DNA from: Roseiarcus sp963787135
Lineage (GTDB): Bacteria > Pseudomonadota > Alphaproteobacteria > Rhizobiales > Beijerinckiaceae
Assembly (NCBI GenBank): GCA_963787135.1
Contig: CAWBBW010000017.1
Location: forward strand, 166,194-230,193
Direction of reading: 5' to 3'
Length of the DNA: 64,000 bases
Shown here: piece by piece, positions 1-7,386 of the stretch
How the letters are laid out: each line of letters opens with the position of its first letter
Position numbering within the stretch: the stretch's first letter is position 1
The notes under the pieces: model-generated
Told to the model about the DNA's origin: nothing
The model's database searches: none
The model's input: only the letters and a program-made list of their open reading frames with translations
Translations under genes and position numbers: made by a program

Positions 1-113
1 TCAACGCGACCATCCATGCCGTCGACGAGCGGGTCCCGCTCGAGGATCTCGAGGGGCTGACGCGCATCTATGAGCGCGTGCTCGAGCGCTATTTCGCGGC
101 GTCCGGTTCGTAG
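1..113 (+). CDS. dapE: Succinyl-diaminopimelate desuccinylase, C-terminal end (partial)
   Basis: Only the last 36 codons are inside the window, read in the frame that begins at base 3 and ends at the TAG at 111-113. The peptide starts NATIHAVDERVP and continues DLEGLTRIYERVL, which matches the C-terminus of DapE (E. coli NATIHKINECVN followed by DLQLLARMYQRIM). DapE hydrolyses N-succinyl-LL-diaminopimelate in the lysine and cell-wall precursor pathway. It converges on truA: its stop lies 22 bases beyond the truA stop, so the two genes overlap tail to tail by 25 bases. A dapE-truA neighbourhood is common in alphaproteobacteria. Identification rests on a short tail but the motif match is good. 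Confidence 0.75.
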   Translation, partial: NATIHAVDERVPLEDLEGLTRIYERVLERYFAASGS

Positions 114-844
114 TCCACGCGCGTGAGATAAAGGCCGTGCGGCGGGGCGACCTGCCCGCAGCGGCTGCGATCGGCGGCGATCAGCGCCGACTTGAGGTCG
201 GGTGCGCTCCAGCGCCCGGAGCCGACGTCGACCAGCGAACCGACCATCGAGCGCACCTGACGATGCAGGAACGACAACGCGCTGACTTCGAAGGTGATGG
301 CGTCGCCGTCGCGGCTGACGTCGAGCCGGTCCAGCGTGCGAACCGGCGATTTCGCCTGGCACTGCGCATCGCGGAAGGTGGTGAAGTCGTGCCGGCCGAT
401 CAGCGCACGCGCCGCCTCCTGCATCGCCCCGGCGTCGAGCCGCGGCTTGATCGCCCACGCGCGGCCGCGTTCGAGCGTGAGCGGCGCGCGGCGATTGACG
501 ATCCGGTAGACATAGTGCCGGGCGCGGGCGCTGTGGCGGGCGTCGAAGTCCTCTGCCGCGCGCTCGACCTTCACGACGGCGACGGGATGGGGAACGAGCC
601 GGGCGTTCAAGCCCTCGCCGAGCCGAAAGGGCGTCCAGTCGCGCGAAAGATCGACATGCGCGACCTGGCCCGTCGCATGGACGCCCGCGTCGGTGCGCCC
701 CGCTCCATGCGCGCTCACGCGCTCGCCGGTCATGGCGAAGACGGCGTCCTCGAGCGCCTGCTGCACCGACATGCCGTTCTCCTGGCGCTGCCAGCCGACA
801 AACGGCCCGCCGTCGTATTCGAGGATGAGCTTGAAACGCGGCAT
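89..844 (-). CDS. truA: tRNA pseudouridine(38-40) synthase TruA
   Basis: Converts uridines 38-40 in the anticodon arm of tRNAs to pseudouridine, in the cytoplasm. The 251-residue protein has the family length. It begins with the beta-strand motif LEYDGGPFVGWQRQ near residue 8 and carries the catalytic loop GAGRTDAGVHA with the nucleophilic aspartate at residue 52. The second half holds the conserved LTLERGRAWAI and SFLHRQVRSMVG segments. The ATG at 844 gives the canonical N-terminus. The gene runs leftward and its 3' end overlaps the convergent dapE by 25 bases. Intact and ordinary. Confidence 0.97.
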   Translation of the reverse strand: MPRFKLILEYDGGPFVGWQRQENGMSVQQALEDAVFAMTGERVSAHGAGRTDAGVHATGQVAHVDLSRDWTPFRLGEGLNARLVPHPVAVVKVERAAEDFDARHSARARHYVYRIVNRRAPLTLERGRAWAIKPRLDAGAMQEAARALIGRHDFTTFRDAQCQAKSPVRTLDRLDVSRDGDAITFEVSALSFLHRQVRSMVGSLVDVGSGRWSAPDLKSALIAADRSRCGQVAPPHGLYLTRVDYEPDAAK

Positions 845-870
845 GCGGCTCTGAGCAAGGCTGAAGGATT

Positions 871-891
871 CCTCCCCCCTTGTGGGGGAGG
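871..891. repeat. C/G-rich intergenic palindrome
   Basis: The arms cctccccc and gggggagg form an 8-bp stem around a short loop just upstream of truA, followed by another G-run. It looks like a REP-type intergenic hairpin. No other copy was noticed in the window. Confidence 0.4.
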
Positions 892-990
892 ATAAAGGAG
901 GGGGGTCGCGCCGTCGTTAATTCCAGTAGGCCTTGTCGAACACGACAATCTCCACGATCCGCGCTACCCCCCACCCCAGCCCGCCCCACA

Positions 991-1029
991 TAGCCCGTCG
1001 AAGGAGGGGCGTTCTTCCGAACGCCCCTT
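991..1029. repeat. Nested hairpin element, copy 1 (intergenic)
   Basis: Starts with tagcccgtcgaag and contains a 9-bp perfect stem (ggggcgttc / gaacgcccc, loop ttcc). It is related to the elements at 35453-35490 and 41352-41387, which share tagcccgtcga and the same fold. Here the stem sequence has changed on both arms and pairing is kept. It lies between truA and the transglutaminase gene, inside C-rich then G-rich flanks that could themselves pair loosely. Confidence 0.6.
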
Positions 1030-1127
1030 GAGGGGGCGGGGGCGCTGACGAGCCGTCCGCCGCGACGATTGTGCATCGCAACAAACTGTGAAAGGTTCAA
1101 CCGTCACAAAACCCGGCCCGCTCCACG

Positions 1128-4100
1128 ATGTCCATTCAAGCCGCGATCCATCACCTCACGCACTACAAATACGACCGGCCGGTGTCGCTGGGCCCGCAGA
1201 TCATCAGGCTCCGGCCCGCGCCGCAGAGCCGGACCCGCGTGATCTCGCATTCGCTGAAAGTCACGCCGGCCGAGCATTTCGTCAACGTCCAGCAGGATCC
1301 TTACGGCAACTGGCTGTCGCGCTACGTCTTCCCGGAGCTTGTCAACGAGCTCAAGATCGAGGTCGACGTCGTCGCCGACATGACGGTCTATAATCCGTTC
1401 GACTTCTTCGTCGAGGAAAGCGCCGAGGTCTGGCCGTTCGAATATGGCGAGGATCTGAGGCCCGACCTCGTCATCTACCGTACGCCCGAGCCCGCGGGGC
1501 CGCACCTGCAGAAGTTCCTCGACAGAATCGACCGGTCGCCGAAACGCACCGTCGATTTCGTGGTCGACCTCAACCGGCGCCTGGCGAACGAGATCCAGTA
1601 TGTCATCCGCATGGAGCCGGGCGTGCAGAGCCCGGAGGAGACGTTCGGGCGCGCCCTCGGCTCCTGCCGCGATTCGAGCTGGCTCCTGGTGCAGATCCTG
1701 CGCCACCTGGGTTTTGCGGCGCGATTCGTCTCCGGCTATCTCGTCCAGCTGAAGCCCGACCTCGTCGCGCTCGACGGGCCTCCCGGCACCGACCACGACT
1801 TCACCGATCTCCACGCGTGGGTCGAGGTTTATCTGCCGGGCGCGGGCTGGATCGGCCTCGATCCGACCTCCGGGCTGCTGGCCGGCGAGAGCCACATTCC
1901 GCTCGCCGCAACGCCGCATTATCGCAACGCCGCGCCGATCTCGGGGCTCGCCAGCTTCGCCAATGTCGAGTTCGCCTTCGACATGCGGGTCAGGCGCGTG
2001 TCGGAGCATCCGCGCATCACCAGGCCCTTCTCCGAGGAGGCCTGGCAAGCGCTCGACAAGCTCGGCGAGGAGGTCGACGCGACGCTTGTCGCCGACGACG
2101 TGCGGCTCACCATGGGCGGCGAACCGACCTTTGTCTCGATCGACGATTTCGAGTCGGAAGAGTGGAACACCGGAGCGGTCGGTCCGACCAAGCGGACGCT
2201 CGCCGACAAGCTGATCCGGCGCCTGCGCGACCGCTTCGCGCCCGGCGGGTTCCTGCATTACGGGCAGGGCAAATGGTATCCGGGCGAATCGCTGCCGCGC
2301 TGGACCTTCTCGCTCTACTGGCGGCGCGACGGCAAGCCGATCTGGTCGGACGGGAAGCGGATCGCGGCCGAGGGTCAGGAAACCGGGGCCGACAGCAAGA
2401 AGGCCGAGGCGCTGCTCGACGCGATCGCGGGCGAACTGGGCCTCGAGACCGACTATGTCGCGCCGGCCTACGAGGATCCCGCGACATGGATCCTCAAGGA
2501 AGCCGACCTGCCCGACAACGTCACGCCTGAAAATTCCAAGCTCAAGGACCCGGAGGAGCGGCTGAGGCTCGCGCGGGTGTTCGCGCGCGGATTGAACGAA
2601 CCATCGGGTTACGTTCTGCCGATCCAGCGCTGGCAGGCGAAGGCGTCGGGGCATCACTGGCGCAGCGAAAAATGGAAGACGCGGCGCGGGGCGCTTTATC
2701 TGGCGCCCGGCGACAGCCCCGTCGGCTACCGCCTGCCGCTCGGCGCGTTGCCCTATGTGCCGCCGGCGTCGTTTCCCTATGTCGTCGAAGCCGATCCGAC
2801 CGAGCCGCGCGGGCCGCTGCCGGATTTCGCGGCGGAACGGGAACGCGCCCAAAGGGTCGCCTCGTTCGCCGCGGCGGAGCCGGGCCAGGAGCGGGTCGAG
2901 CAGCGCCTCGGCGACATCGACGGCGCGGTGCGCACCGCCGTCACGGTCGAGGCGCGGGACGGGCGCCTCTGCGTCTTCCTTCCCCCGGTCGAGCGGCTGG
3001 AGGACTACCTCGAACTGGTGGCGGCCGCCGAGACGGCGGCGGCGCGAGTGGGGCTCCCGGTGCATATCGAGGGCTATCCGCCTCCGGTCGATCCCCGCCT
3101 CAACGTGATCCGCGTCGCGCCCGACCCCGGCGTGATCGAAGTCAACATCCACCCGGCCGCGAACTGGCGCGAATGCGTGGCGACGACCGAGGCGATCTAC
3201 GAAGAGGCGCGACTTTCGCGGCTCGGCGCCGACAAATTCATGATCGACGGCAAGCACGCCGGGACGGGCGGCGGCAACCATGTCGTGGTCGGCGGCGCGA
3301 CGCCGCTCGACAGCCCGTTCCTCAGGCGCCCCGACCTGCTCAAGAGCCTCGTCATCCAGTGGCTGAGGCATCCGAGCCTCTCGTATTTCTTCTCCGGCCT
3401 CTTCATCGGACCGACCAGCCAGGCGCCGCGCGTCGACGAGGCCCGCCACGACAGTCTCTACGAGCTCGAGATCGCCTTCGCCCAGATCCCCCGTCCGGGG
3501 CAGGGCAAGTCGCCGCCGCCTTGGCTCCTCGACCGGCTGACGCGCAACCTCCTCACCGACGTGACCGGCAACACCCATCGCGCCGAAATCTGCATCGACA
3601 AGCTCTATTCGCCCGACGGCCCGACCGGGCGGCTCGGACTGGTCGAATTCCGCGGCTTCGAGATGCCGCCGGACCCGCGCATGAGCCTCGCGCAGCAGCT
3701 CCTCATTCGCGCCATCGTCGCGCGCCTGTGGCGCGACCCGCTCGACGGCCCTCTGCCGCGCTGGGGATCGTCGCTGCATGACCGGTTCATGCTGCCCCAT
3801 TTCGTCTGGGAGGACCTCATCGACGTGCTCGGCGATCTGAAGACGCACGGCTTCGCCTTCCGCTCCGACTGGTACGAGGCGCAGCGCGAATTCCGTTTCC
3901 CGTTTTGCGGCGAGGTCGAATATGAGGGTGTCCGGCTCGAATTGCGTCAGGCGCTCGAACCCTGGCATGTGCTGGGCGAGACCGGCGCGATCGGCGGCAC
4001 CGCGCGCTACACCGACAGTTCGACCGAGCGGGTGCAGGTCGAGCTGACGACCGGCGATCCCGATCGCTACGTGGTCGCCTGCAACCGGCGCCGCGTGCCG

Positions 4101-4445
4101 CTGCGGCGAACCTCGACCCAAGGCGTCTCGGTCGGCGCGGTGCGCTTCAAGGCCTGGAAGCCGGCGATGGCGCTGCATCCGACCGTGCCGGTCCAGGCGC
4201 CGCTGGTCCTCGACATTTTCGACACCTGGAGCGGGCGCGCGCTCGGCGGCTGCGTCTATCACGTCGCCCATCCCGGCGGGCGCAGCTACGACACCTTTCC
4301 GGTCAACTCCAACGAGGCCGAGGCTCGCCGCCTCGCCCGGTTCGAGGCGCGCGGCCACACGCCGGGCTCCTACGAGCCGCCGCCGGAAACCCCGCATCCG
4401 GACTTCCCGCTCACGCTGGATTTGAGAAGGCCGCAGGGGATCTGA
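1128..4445 (+). CDS. Large transglutaminase-like protein with DUF2126 domain
   Basis: A 1105-residue cytoplasmic protein with no signal peptide or membrane segment. Residues 1-90 resemble the bacterial transglutaminase-like N-terminal domain (HHLTHYKYDRPV). Residues about 165-250 form a papain-like transglutaminase core with the complete triad: Cys180 in GSCRDSSWLL, His229 in DLHAWVEVYLPG and Asp245 in GLDPTSG. From about residue 300 to the end is the long DUF2126 region. This two-domain form of about 1100 residues is a known family of unknown substrate, often found with other transglutaminase and circularly permuted ATP-grasp genes in peptide-ligation or protein-processing loci. No such partner is visible here. 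The ATG at 1128 gives the normal N-terminus. Function beyond a probable cysteine protease or amidase activity is inference. Confidence 0.9.
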   Translation: MSIQAAIHHLTHYKYDRPVSLGPQIIRLRPAPQSRTRVISHSLKVTPAEHFVNVQQDPYGNWLSRYVFPELVNELKIEVDVVADMTVYNPFDFFVEESAEVWPFEYGEDLRPDLVIYRTPEPAGPHLQKFLDRIDRSPKRTVDFVVDLNRRLANEIQYVIRMEPGVQSPEETFGRALGSCRDSSWLLVQILRHLGFAARFVSGYLVQLKPDLVALDGPPGTDHDFTDLHAWVEVYLPGAGWIGLDPTSGLLAGESHIPLAATPHYRNAAPISGLASFANVEFAFDMRVRRVSEHPRITRPFSEEAWQALDKLGEEVDATLVADDVRLTMGGEPTFVSIDDFESEEWNTGAVGPTKRTLADKLIRRLRDRFAPGGFLHYGQGKWYPGESLPRWTFSLYWRRDGKPIWSDGKRIAAEGQETGADSKKAEALLDAIAGELGLETDYVAPAYEDPATWILKEADLPDNVTPENSKLKDPEERLRLARVFARGLNEPSGYVLPIQRWQAKASGHHWRSEKWKTRRGALYLAPGDSPVGYRLPLGALPYVPPASFPYVVEADPTEPRGPLPDFAAERERAQRVASFAAAEPGQERVEQRLGDIDGAVRTAVTVEARDGRLCVFLPPVERLEDYLELVAAAETAAARVGLPVHIEGYPPPVDPRLNVIRVAPDPGVIEVNIHPAANWRECVATTEAIYEEARLSRLGADKFMIDGKHAGTGGGNHVVVGGATPLDSPFLRRPDLLKSLVIQWLRHPSLSYFFSGLFIGPTSQAPRVDEARHDSLYELEIAFAQIPRPGQGKSPPPWLLDRLTRNLLTDVTGNTHRAEICIDKLYSPDGPTGRLGLVEFRGFEMPPDPRMSLAQQLLIRAIVARLWRDPLDGPLPRWGSSLHDRFMLPHFVWEDLIDVLGDLKTHGFAFRSDWYEAQREFRFPFCGEVEYEGVRLELRQALEPWHVLGETGAIGGTARYTDSSTERVQVELTTGDPDRYVVACNRRRVPLRRTSTQGVSVGAVRFKAWKPAMALHPTVPVQAPLVLDIFDTWSGRALGGCVYHVAHPGGRSYDTFPVNSNEAEARRLARFEARGHTPGSYEPPPETPHPDFPLTLDLRRPQGI

Positions 4446-4514
4446 TGAAGTCAATCTCGTCAAGGGTTGGCGCCAGGACCGGTCAAGCGTAGATATTCGT
4501 GTCGGAAGGGACCG

Positions 4515-5093
4515 ATGAGCGAAACTCTTGAGCGTCCACAAACGCCGGCCCGGCATCGGCTCAACGTCGATTCGTATTACAAGATGGCCGAGGCCGGCAT
4601 TCTGACCGATCGCGATCGCGTCGAGTTGATCGGCGGGGAGGTGATCGATTTGAATGCCATCGGCAGCCCGCATGCCGCCGTCACCAACCGGCTCGTGCGC
4701 TTCTTTGCCCAGACTATGGTGGACGGTTCGGCGCTGATCTCGGTTCAGAATCCGCTGCGCCTCGACGCCTACAACGAACCCGAGCCTGATTTTGCTGCTT
4801 TTACGGCCGCGCGCCGACGACTATCGCGCAAGCCATCCGGAAGCCGCCGACGTCCTCCTGCTCGTTGAAGTCTCCGACAGCTCTCTCGGCTATGACCGTG
4901 GAATCAAGCTTCCGCTCTACGCACAATTTGGCGTCAACGAGGTATGGATCGTCGACCTCGTTGGCGCCGCCATCGAGGCCTACCGGCAGCCCAACGAGGG
5001 CGCATACGCATCCTTCCGCGCCTGACCTCGGGTTCTCTCGCCCCGGCACTCCTCCCCGGGGCTATGGTCGACGTCACCGCCCTCTTGGCGTGA
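4515..5093 (+). pseudogene. Uma2 family endonuclease (DUF820), broken by two compensating indels
   Basis: The first frame (ATG at 4515 after a good ribosome site ggaaggg) gives a typical Uma2 start: RLNVDSYYKMAEAGILTD and VELIGGEVIDLNAIGSPHA, up to EPEPDF. From about 4798 the family sequence continues in another frame as LLRPRADDYRASHPEA, then LLLVEVSDSSLGYDRGIK and NEVWIVDLVGAAIEAYR. After ASFRA at about 5020 it moves back to the first frame as LAPALLPGAMVDVTALLA and stops at 5091-5093. A 2-base loss near ttttgc and a 1-base loss in gcc(c)tg explain both shifts, net minus three. The PD...EVS...K nuclease-type residues are all still readable. Uma2 proteins are widespread PD-(D/E)XK-like proteins of poorly known role. 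Either real decay or sequence error. Confidence 0.8.
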
Positions 5094-5122
5094 ACCGAAC
5101 TGGGACCAAGTGAGATGCGTCG

Positions 5123-5957
5123 TCATGGCGAAGGGCGCTCGGCAAGAGCCGCCTCGATCTCCCGCGCCGGGGGAAGTTCCGCGAACGCGTCGAACCGTCC
5201 ATTCTCCGCGATGTCTTTCGCCGCGCGCATCATCGCGCCCCAGGCGACGCGGGCGAGCGCGCCGCCGACGCTGATCCGTTTGACGCCGAGGTCCTCGAGC
5301 TGGCGACGGGTGAAGCCCGGCCAGCCGACCAGCACGTTGACCGGCAGCTTGCCCGCGACCCGGACCACTTCTGCGACCTCCTCCGTCGTCTTCAATAGCG
5401 GCGCGTAAAGCACATCGGCGCCGGCTTCCGCGTAAGCGGCGAGCCGTCGCAGCGCCTCGGTCAGGCCGCCTGCCTCGCGCAGGATCGCCTCGCTGCGAGC
5501 GGTCAAGAGGACCGTTTCGCCGCTGGCGTCGATAGCCGCGCGGGCGGCGCGCAATCGCTCGACTGCTTCACTCAACGGGAAGAGCGGCGCGTTGCGGTCG
5601 CCGGTGTAATCCTCGATCGAAAAGCCGGCGACGCCGGCGCCGACGCAAAGCCTCGCGCTCTCATAGACGCCCTCGGCGTCGGTCGCGAAGCCGGCCTCGA
5701 AATCCGCATTGAGCGGGAGATCGGTCGCGTGGGCGAGGTCGCGAAAGTGGCTCAGCGCATAGGCGCGATCGATCCGCGCCGTCCGTCCGCCCCGCCGCAA
5801 ACGCCATCCCGGCGCTCGTTGTCGCGAGCGCCGGGAAGCCGAGCGAAGCGAGATATTTCGCCGAGCCGATGTCGAACGGGTTCGGCATGACGAAACATTC
5901 CGGCGCCTGGTGCAGTTCGGCGAAGCGGCGGCGCTTGTCGGCGATGGTCGGGGTCAT
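5123..5957 (-). pseudogene. Isocitrate lyase/PEP mutase family protein, single frameshift
   Basis: Two frames join into one protein of about 277 residues. The N-terminal part (ATG at 5957: TIADKRRRFAELHQAPE, MPNPFDIGSAKYL, FPALATTSAGMAFA) runs to GRTDGA. The C-terminal part resumes as IDRAYALSHFRDL, with LPLNADFEAGFA, FSIEDYTGDRNAPLF, LLTARSEAILRE and a final SVGGALARVAWGAM. The total length is 3n+1, and one extra C in gatccgcgcc (about 5773-5776, plus strand) explains the shift. The family comprises Mg-dependent carbon-carbon or carbon-phosphorus lyases on small oxo-acids; the exact substrate is not predictable. Its ATG overlaps the TGA of the upstream GNAT gene in ATGA, implying translational coupling. 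Confidence 0.8.
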
Positions 5958-6697
5958 GAGCCAGCCTTCGGCATGAGTTCTGAAAGCGCGATCTTCTGTC
6001 GTCCCTGGCCATCGAAATTGTCGGGCGAGAGCCAGCGCTCGAAAGCCGCCTTGCGCGCCGGCCATTCGCTGTCGAGCATCGCGAACCATGCGGTGTCGCG
6101 GTTCCGGCCCTTCACGATCATGTGCTGGCGGAAGACGCCCTCGAAGGCGAAGCCGAAGCGTCCGGCCGCGCGCTTCGAGGGCGCGTTGAGATTGTTGCAC
6201 TTCCACTCGTAGCGGCGGTAGCCGAGGTCGTCGAAGACATATCGGGCGAAGAGATATTGGGCTTCGGTTGCGCCGGCCGTGCGCTGCATCGCCGGGGTAA
6301 AGAGAATGTTGCCGACCTCGATGACGCGATTGGCGGGATCGACGCGCATCAGGGTTTGATAGCCGACCGCGCGGCCGGAGGCATTGTCGATGACGGCGAA
6401 GAAAAGCGGATCTTCGGAGCGCGCCTTAAGCTCAAGGCTCGCGCGAAATTCCTGCAGGTTGGCATAGGGTCCGTCGAACAGATAGGTCCAGACCCTCTCG
6501 CGCTCGGGTTCGCCATTCGAGCCGTCGTAAAGGGAGATCGCGTGCTTGTGAGCGTCGAGCGGCGCAAGGGTGGCCCAGCGCCCCTTGAGCGTAATCCGCT
6601 CCGGTCGCTTGGCTGCGTGGGCGTCGACGAGAGGGCCGATGGGCAGCGCAGACTGAGGCGTCATCGTACCGGTGGTTTCCTCGAAGCTTCCAATCAT
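5954..6697 (-). CDS. GNAT family N-acetyltransferase (RimL-like)
   Basis: A 247-residue cytoplasmic protein with the Acetyltransf_3 fold. It has the N-terminal LKGRWATLAPLDAHKHA strand, the middle GRAVGYQTLMRVDPANRVIE block and the acetyl-CoA segment with CNNLNAPSKRAAGRFGFAFEG. Members acetylate protein N-termini, antibiotics or small amines; the substrate cannot be told. The ATG at 6697 overlaps the vapC stop (ATGA). An internal ATG 11 codons later (start of MTPQSALPIGPLVDA) is closer to the family's usual start, so the true start is uncertain. Lying inside a run of overlapping genes (vapB-vapC-GNAT-PEP mutase), it is probably co-transcribed with the toxin-antitoxin pair. It is not the short toxin-type GNAT of TacAT systems. 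Confidence 0.88.
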   Translation of the reverse strand: MIGSFEETTGTMTPQSALPIGPLVDAHAAKRPERITLKGRWATLAPLDAHKHAISLYDGSNGEPERERVWTYLFDGPYANLQEFRASLELKARSEDPLFFAVIDNASGRAVGYQTLMRVDPANRVIEVGNILFTPAMQRTAGATEAQYLFARYVFDDLGYRRYEWKCNNLNAPSKRAAGRFGFAFEGVFRQHMIVKGRNRDTAWFAMLDSEWPARKAAFERWLSPDNFDGQGRQKIALSELMPKAGS

Positions 6698-7089
6698 GAC
6701 TCGTTCACGTCCGTCTTAGCGAAATCCTCGCCCTTGAACAGAAGCCGCGCCCCGGCGGCTTTGGCGCACGCGTAGGACAGGCAATCGCCAAAGTTGAGCT
6801 GGGCCGGATGCCGACCTTTGCCATAGCGCTCGAAACACGCCACGGCCATCCGACCGATCGTTTCGTCGATCGGAATTTCGGTCAACGCGAACTGTGACGC
6901 CAAGCCGTCAAAATAGTGCTGCGCGCGAAGGGGCGCGACATCGCGCCGGCCCGCAAGCACCATGCAGGCCTCAAGCCGAACGGCCGCCGATGTGAGGCGC
7001 CGACTGGCGGAATCGACCGCAGCCGAAAGCGCGCGCGCGTCGTTTTCGCCGAGGAGGATGGCGACGATCGCCGACGTGTCGACGAACAT
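6694..7089 (-). CDS. vapC: PIN-domain ribonuclease toxin, VapC type
   Basis: A 131-residue PIN domain that covers the whole protein. The acidic metal-binding residues are visible: Asp4 in FVDTSAIVAIL, Glu40 in RLEACMVL and Asp102 in NFGDCLSYA. The final GARLLFKGEDFAKTDV motif is typical of VapC. VapC toxins cut tRNA or rRNA with Mg2+. The ATG at 7089 overlaps the vapB stop by one base (TAATG), the usual coupling; an upstream in-frame GTG at 7101 is less likely. The stop overlaps the next gene (GNAT), which ties the toxin to two metabolic-type genes. Confidence 0.93.
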   Translation of the reverse strand: MFVDTSAIVAILLGENDARALSAAVDSASRRLTSAAVRLEACMVLAGRRDVAPLRAQHYFDGLASQFALTEIPIDETIGRMAVACFERYGKGRHPAQLNFGDCLSYACAKAAGARLLFKGEDFAKTDVNES

Positions 7090-7328
7090 TAGTGCCCCCA
7101 CAACTCGTCGATCTCGTCCTTGGTGACCGCTCGCGGATTCGGGCCAGCCTCAGCTTGCAATTGTACGGCAAGCTCCTCAAGCCGCTCTTCCAACGGCCGC
7201 TTGTCGCGCTCGCGCTTCAACTCGGTGCGCAGCGCGTGGCCGATCGCCTCAGTCATGTTGGTCTTGCGCAATTTAGCGAGCTCCTTGGCAAGCTCGCCGA
7301 CTTCGGGGTCACGAATGCTGATGCCCAC
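7089..7328 (-). CDS. vapB: VapB-type antitoxin, Rv0623 family
   Basis: A 79-residue protein with the N-terminal MGISIRDPEVGELAKELAKL and NMTEAIGHALRTEL of the Rv0623-like (PSK) antitoxins. The C-terminal half, after the charged ERDKRPLEERLEEL helix, would wrap the toxin. The N-terminal part binds DNA as a dimer and autoregulates the operon. A 9-of-10 inverted repeat 8 bases upstream of the ATG fits that role. It is the first gene of a leftward overlapping cluster with vapC, a GNAT gene and a PEP mutase family gene. Confidence 0.9.
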   Translation of the reverse strand: MGISIRDPEVGELAKELAKLRKTNMTEAIGHALRTELKRERDKRPLEERLEELAVQLQAEAGPNPRAVTKDEIDELWGH

Positions 7329-7336
7329 CGGCCACT

Positions 7337-7370
7337 CCGTCTATACAAAAATGACTATTCGTATATACGG
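7337..7370 (-). promoter_or_regulatory. Candidate VapB operator (inverted repeat)
   Basis: The arms ccgtctatac (7337-7346) and gtatatacgg (7361-7370) match as an inverted repeat at 9 of 10 positions with a 14-base AT-rich spacer. It sits just upstream of vapB in an otherwise GC-rich region, as expected for an autoregulated toxin-antitoxin promoter. Binding is inferred. Confidence 0.6.
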
Positions 7371-7386
7371 AGCCCTCATCGTCTCG

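Noticed and set aside
871..1045. Short CRISPR-like repeats in the truA upstream region
   Set aside because: The C/G runs are palindromic and not regularly spaced; no spacer structure.
1104..4673. Open frame of 1189 codons on the minus strand opposite the transglutaminase gene
   Set aside because: Its sequence is low-complexity Arg/Ala/Asp-rich with no family match and it mirrors the codon pattern of the sense gene. Long antisense frames are expected at this G+C content.
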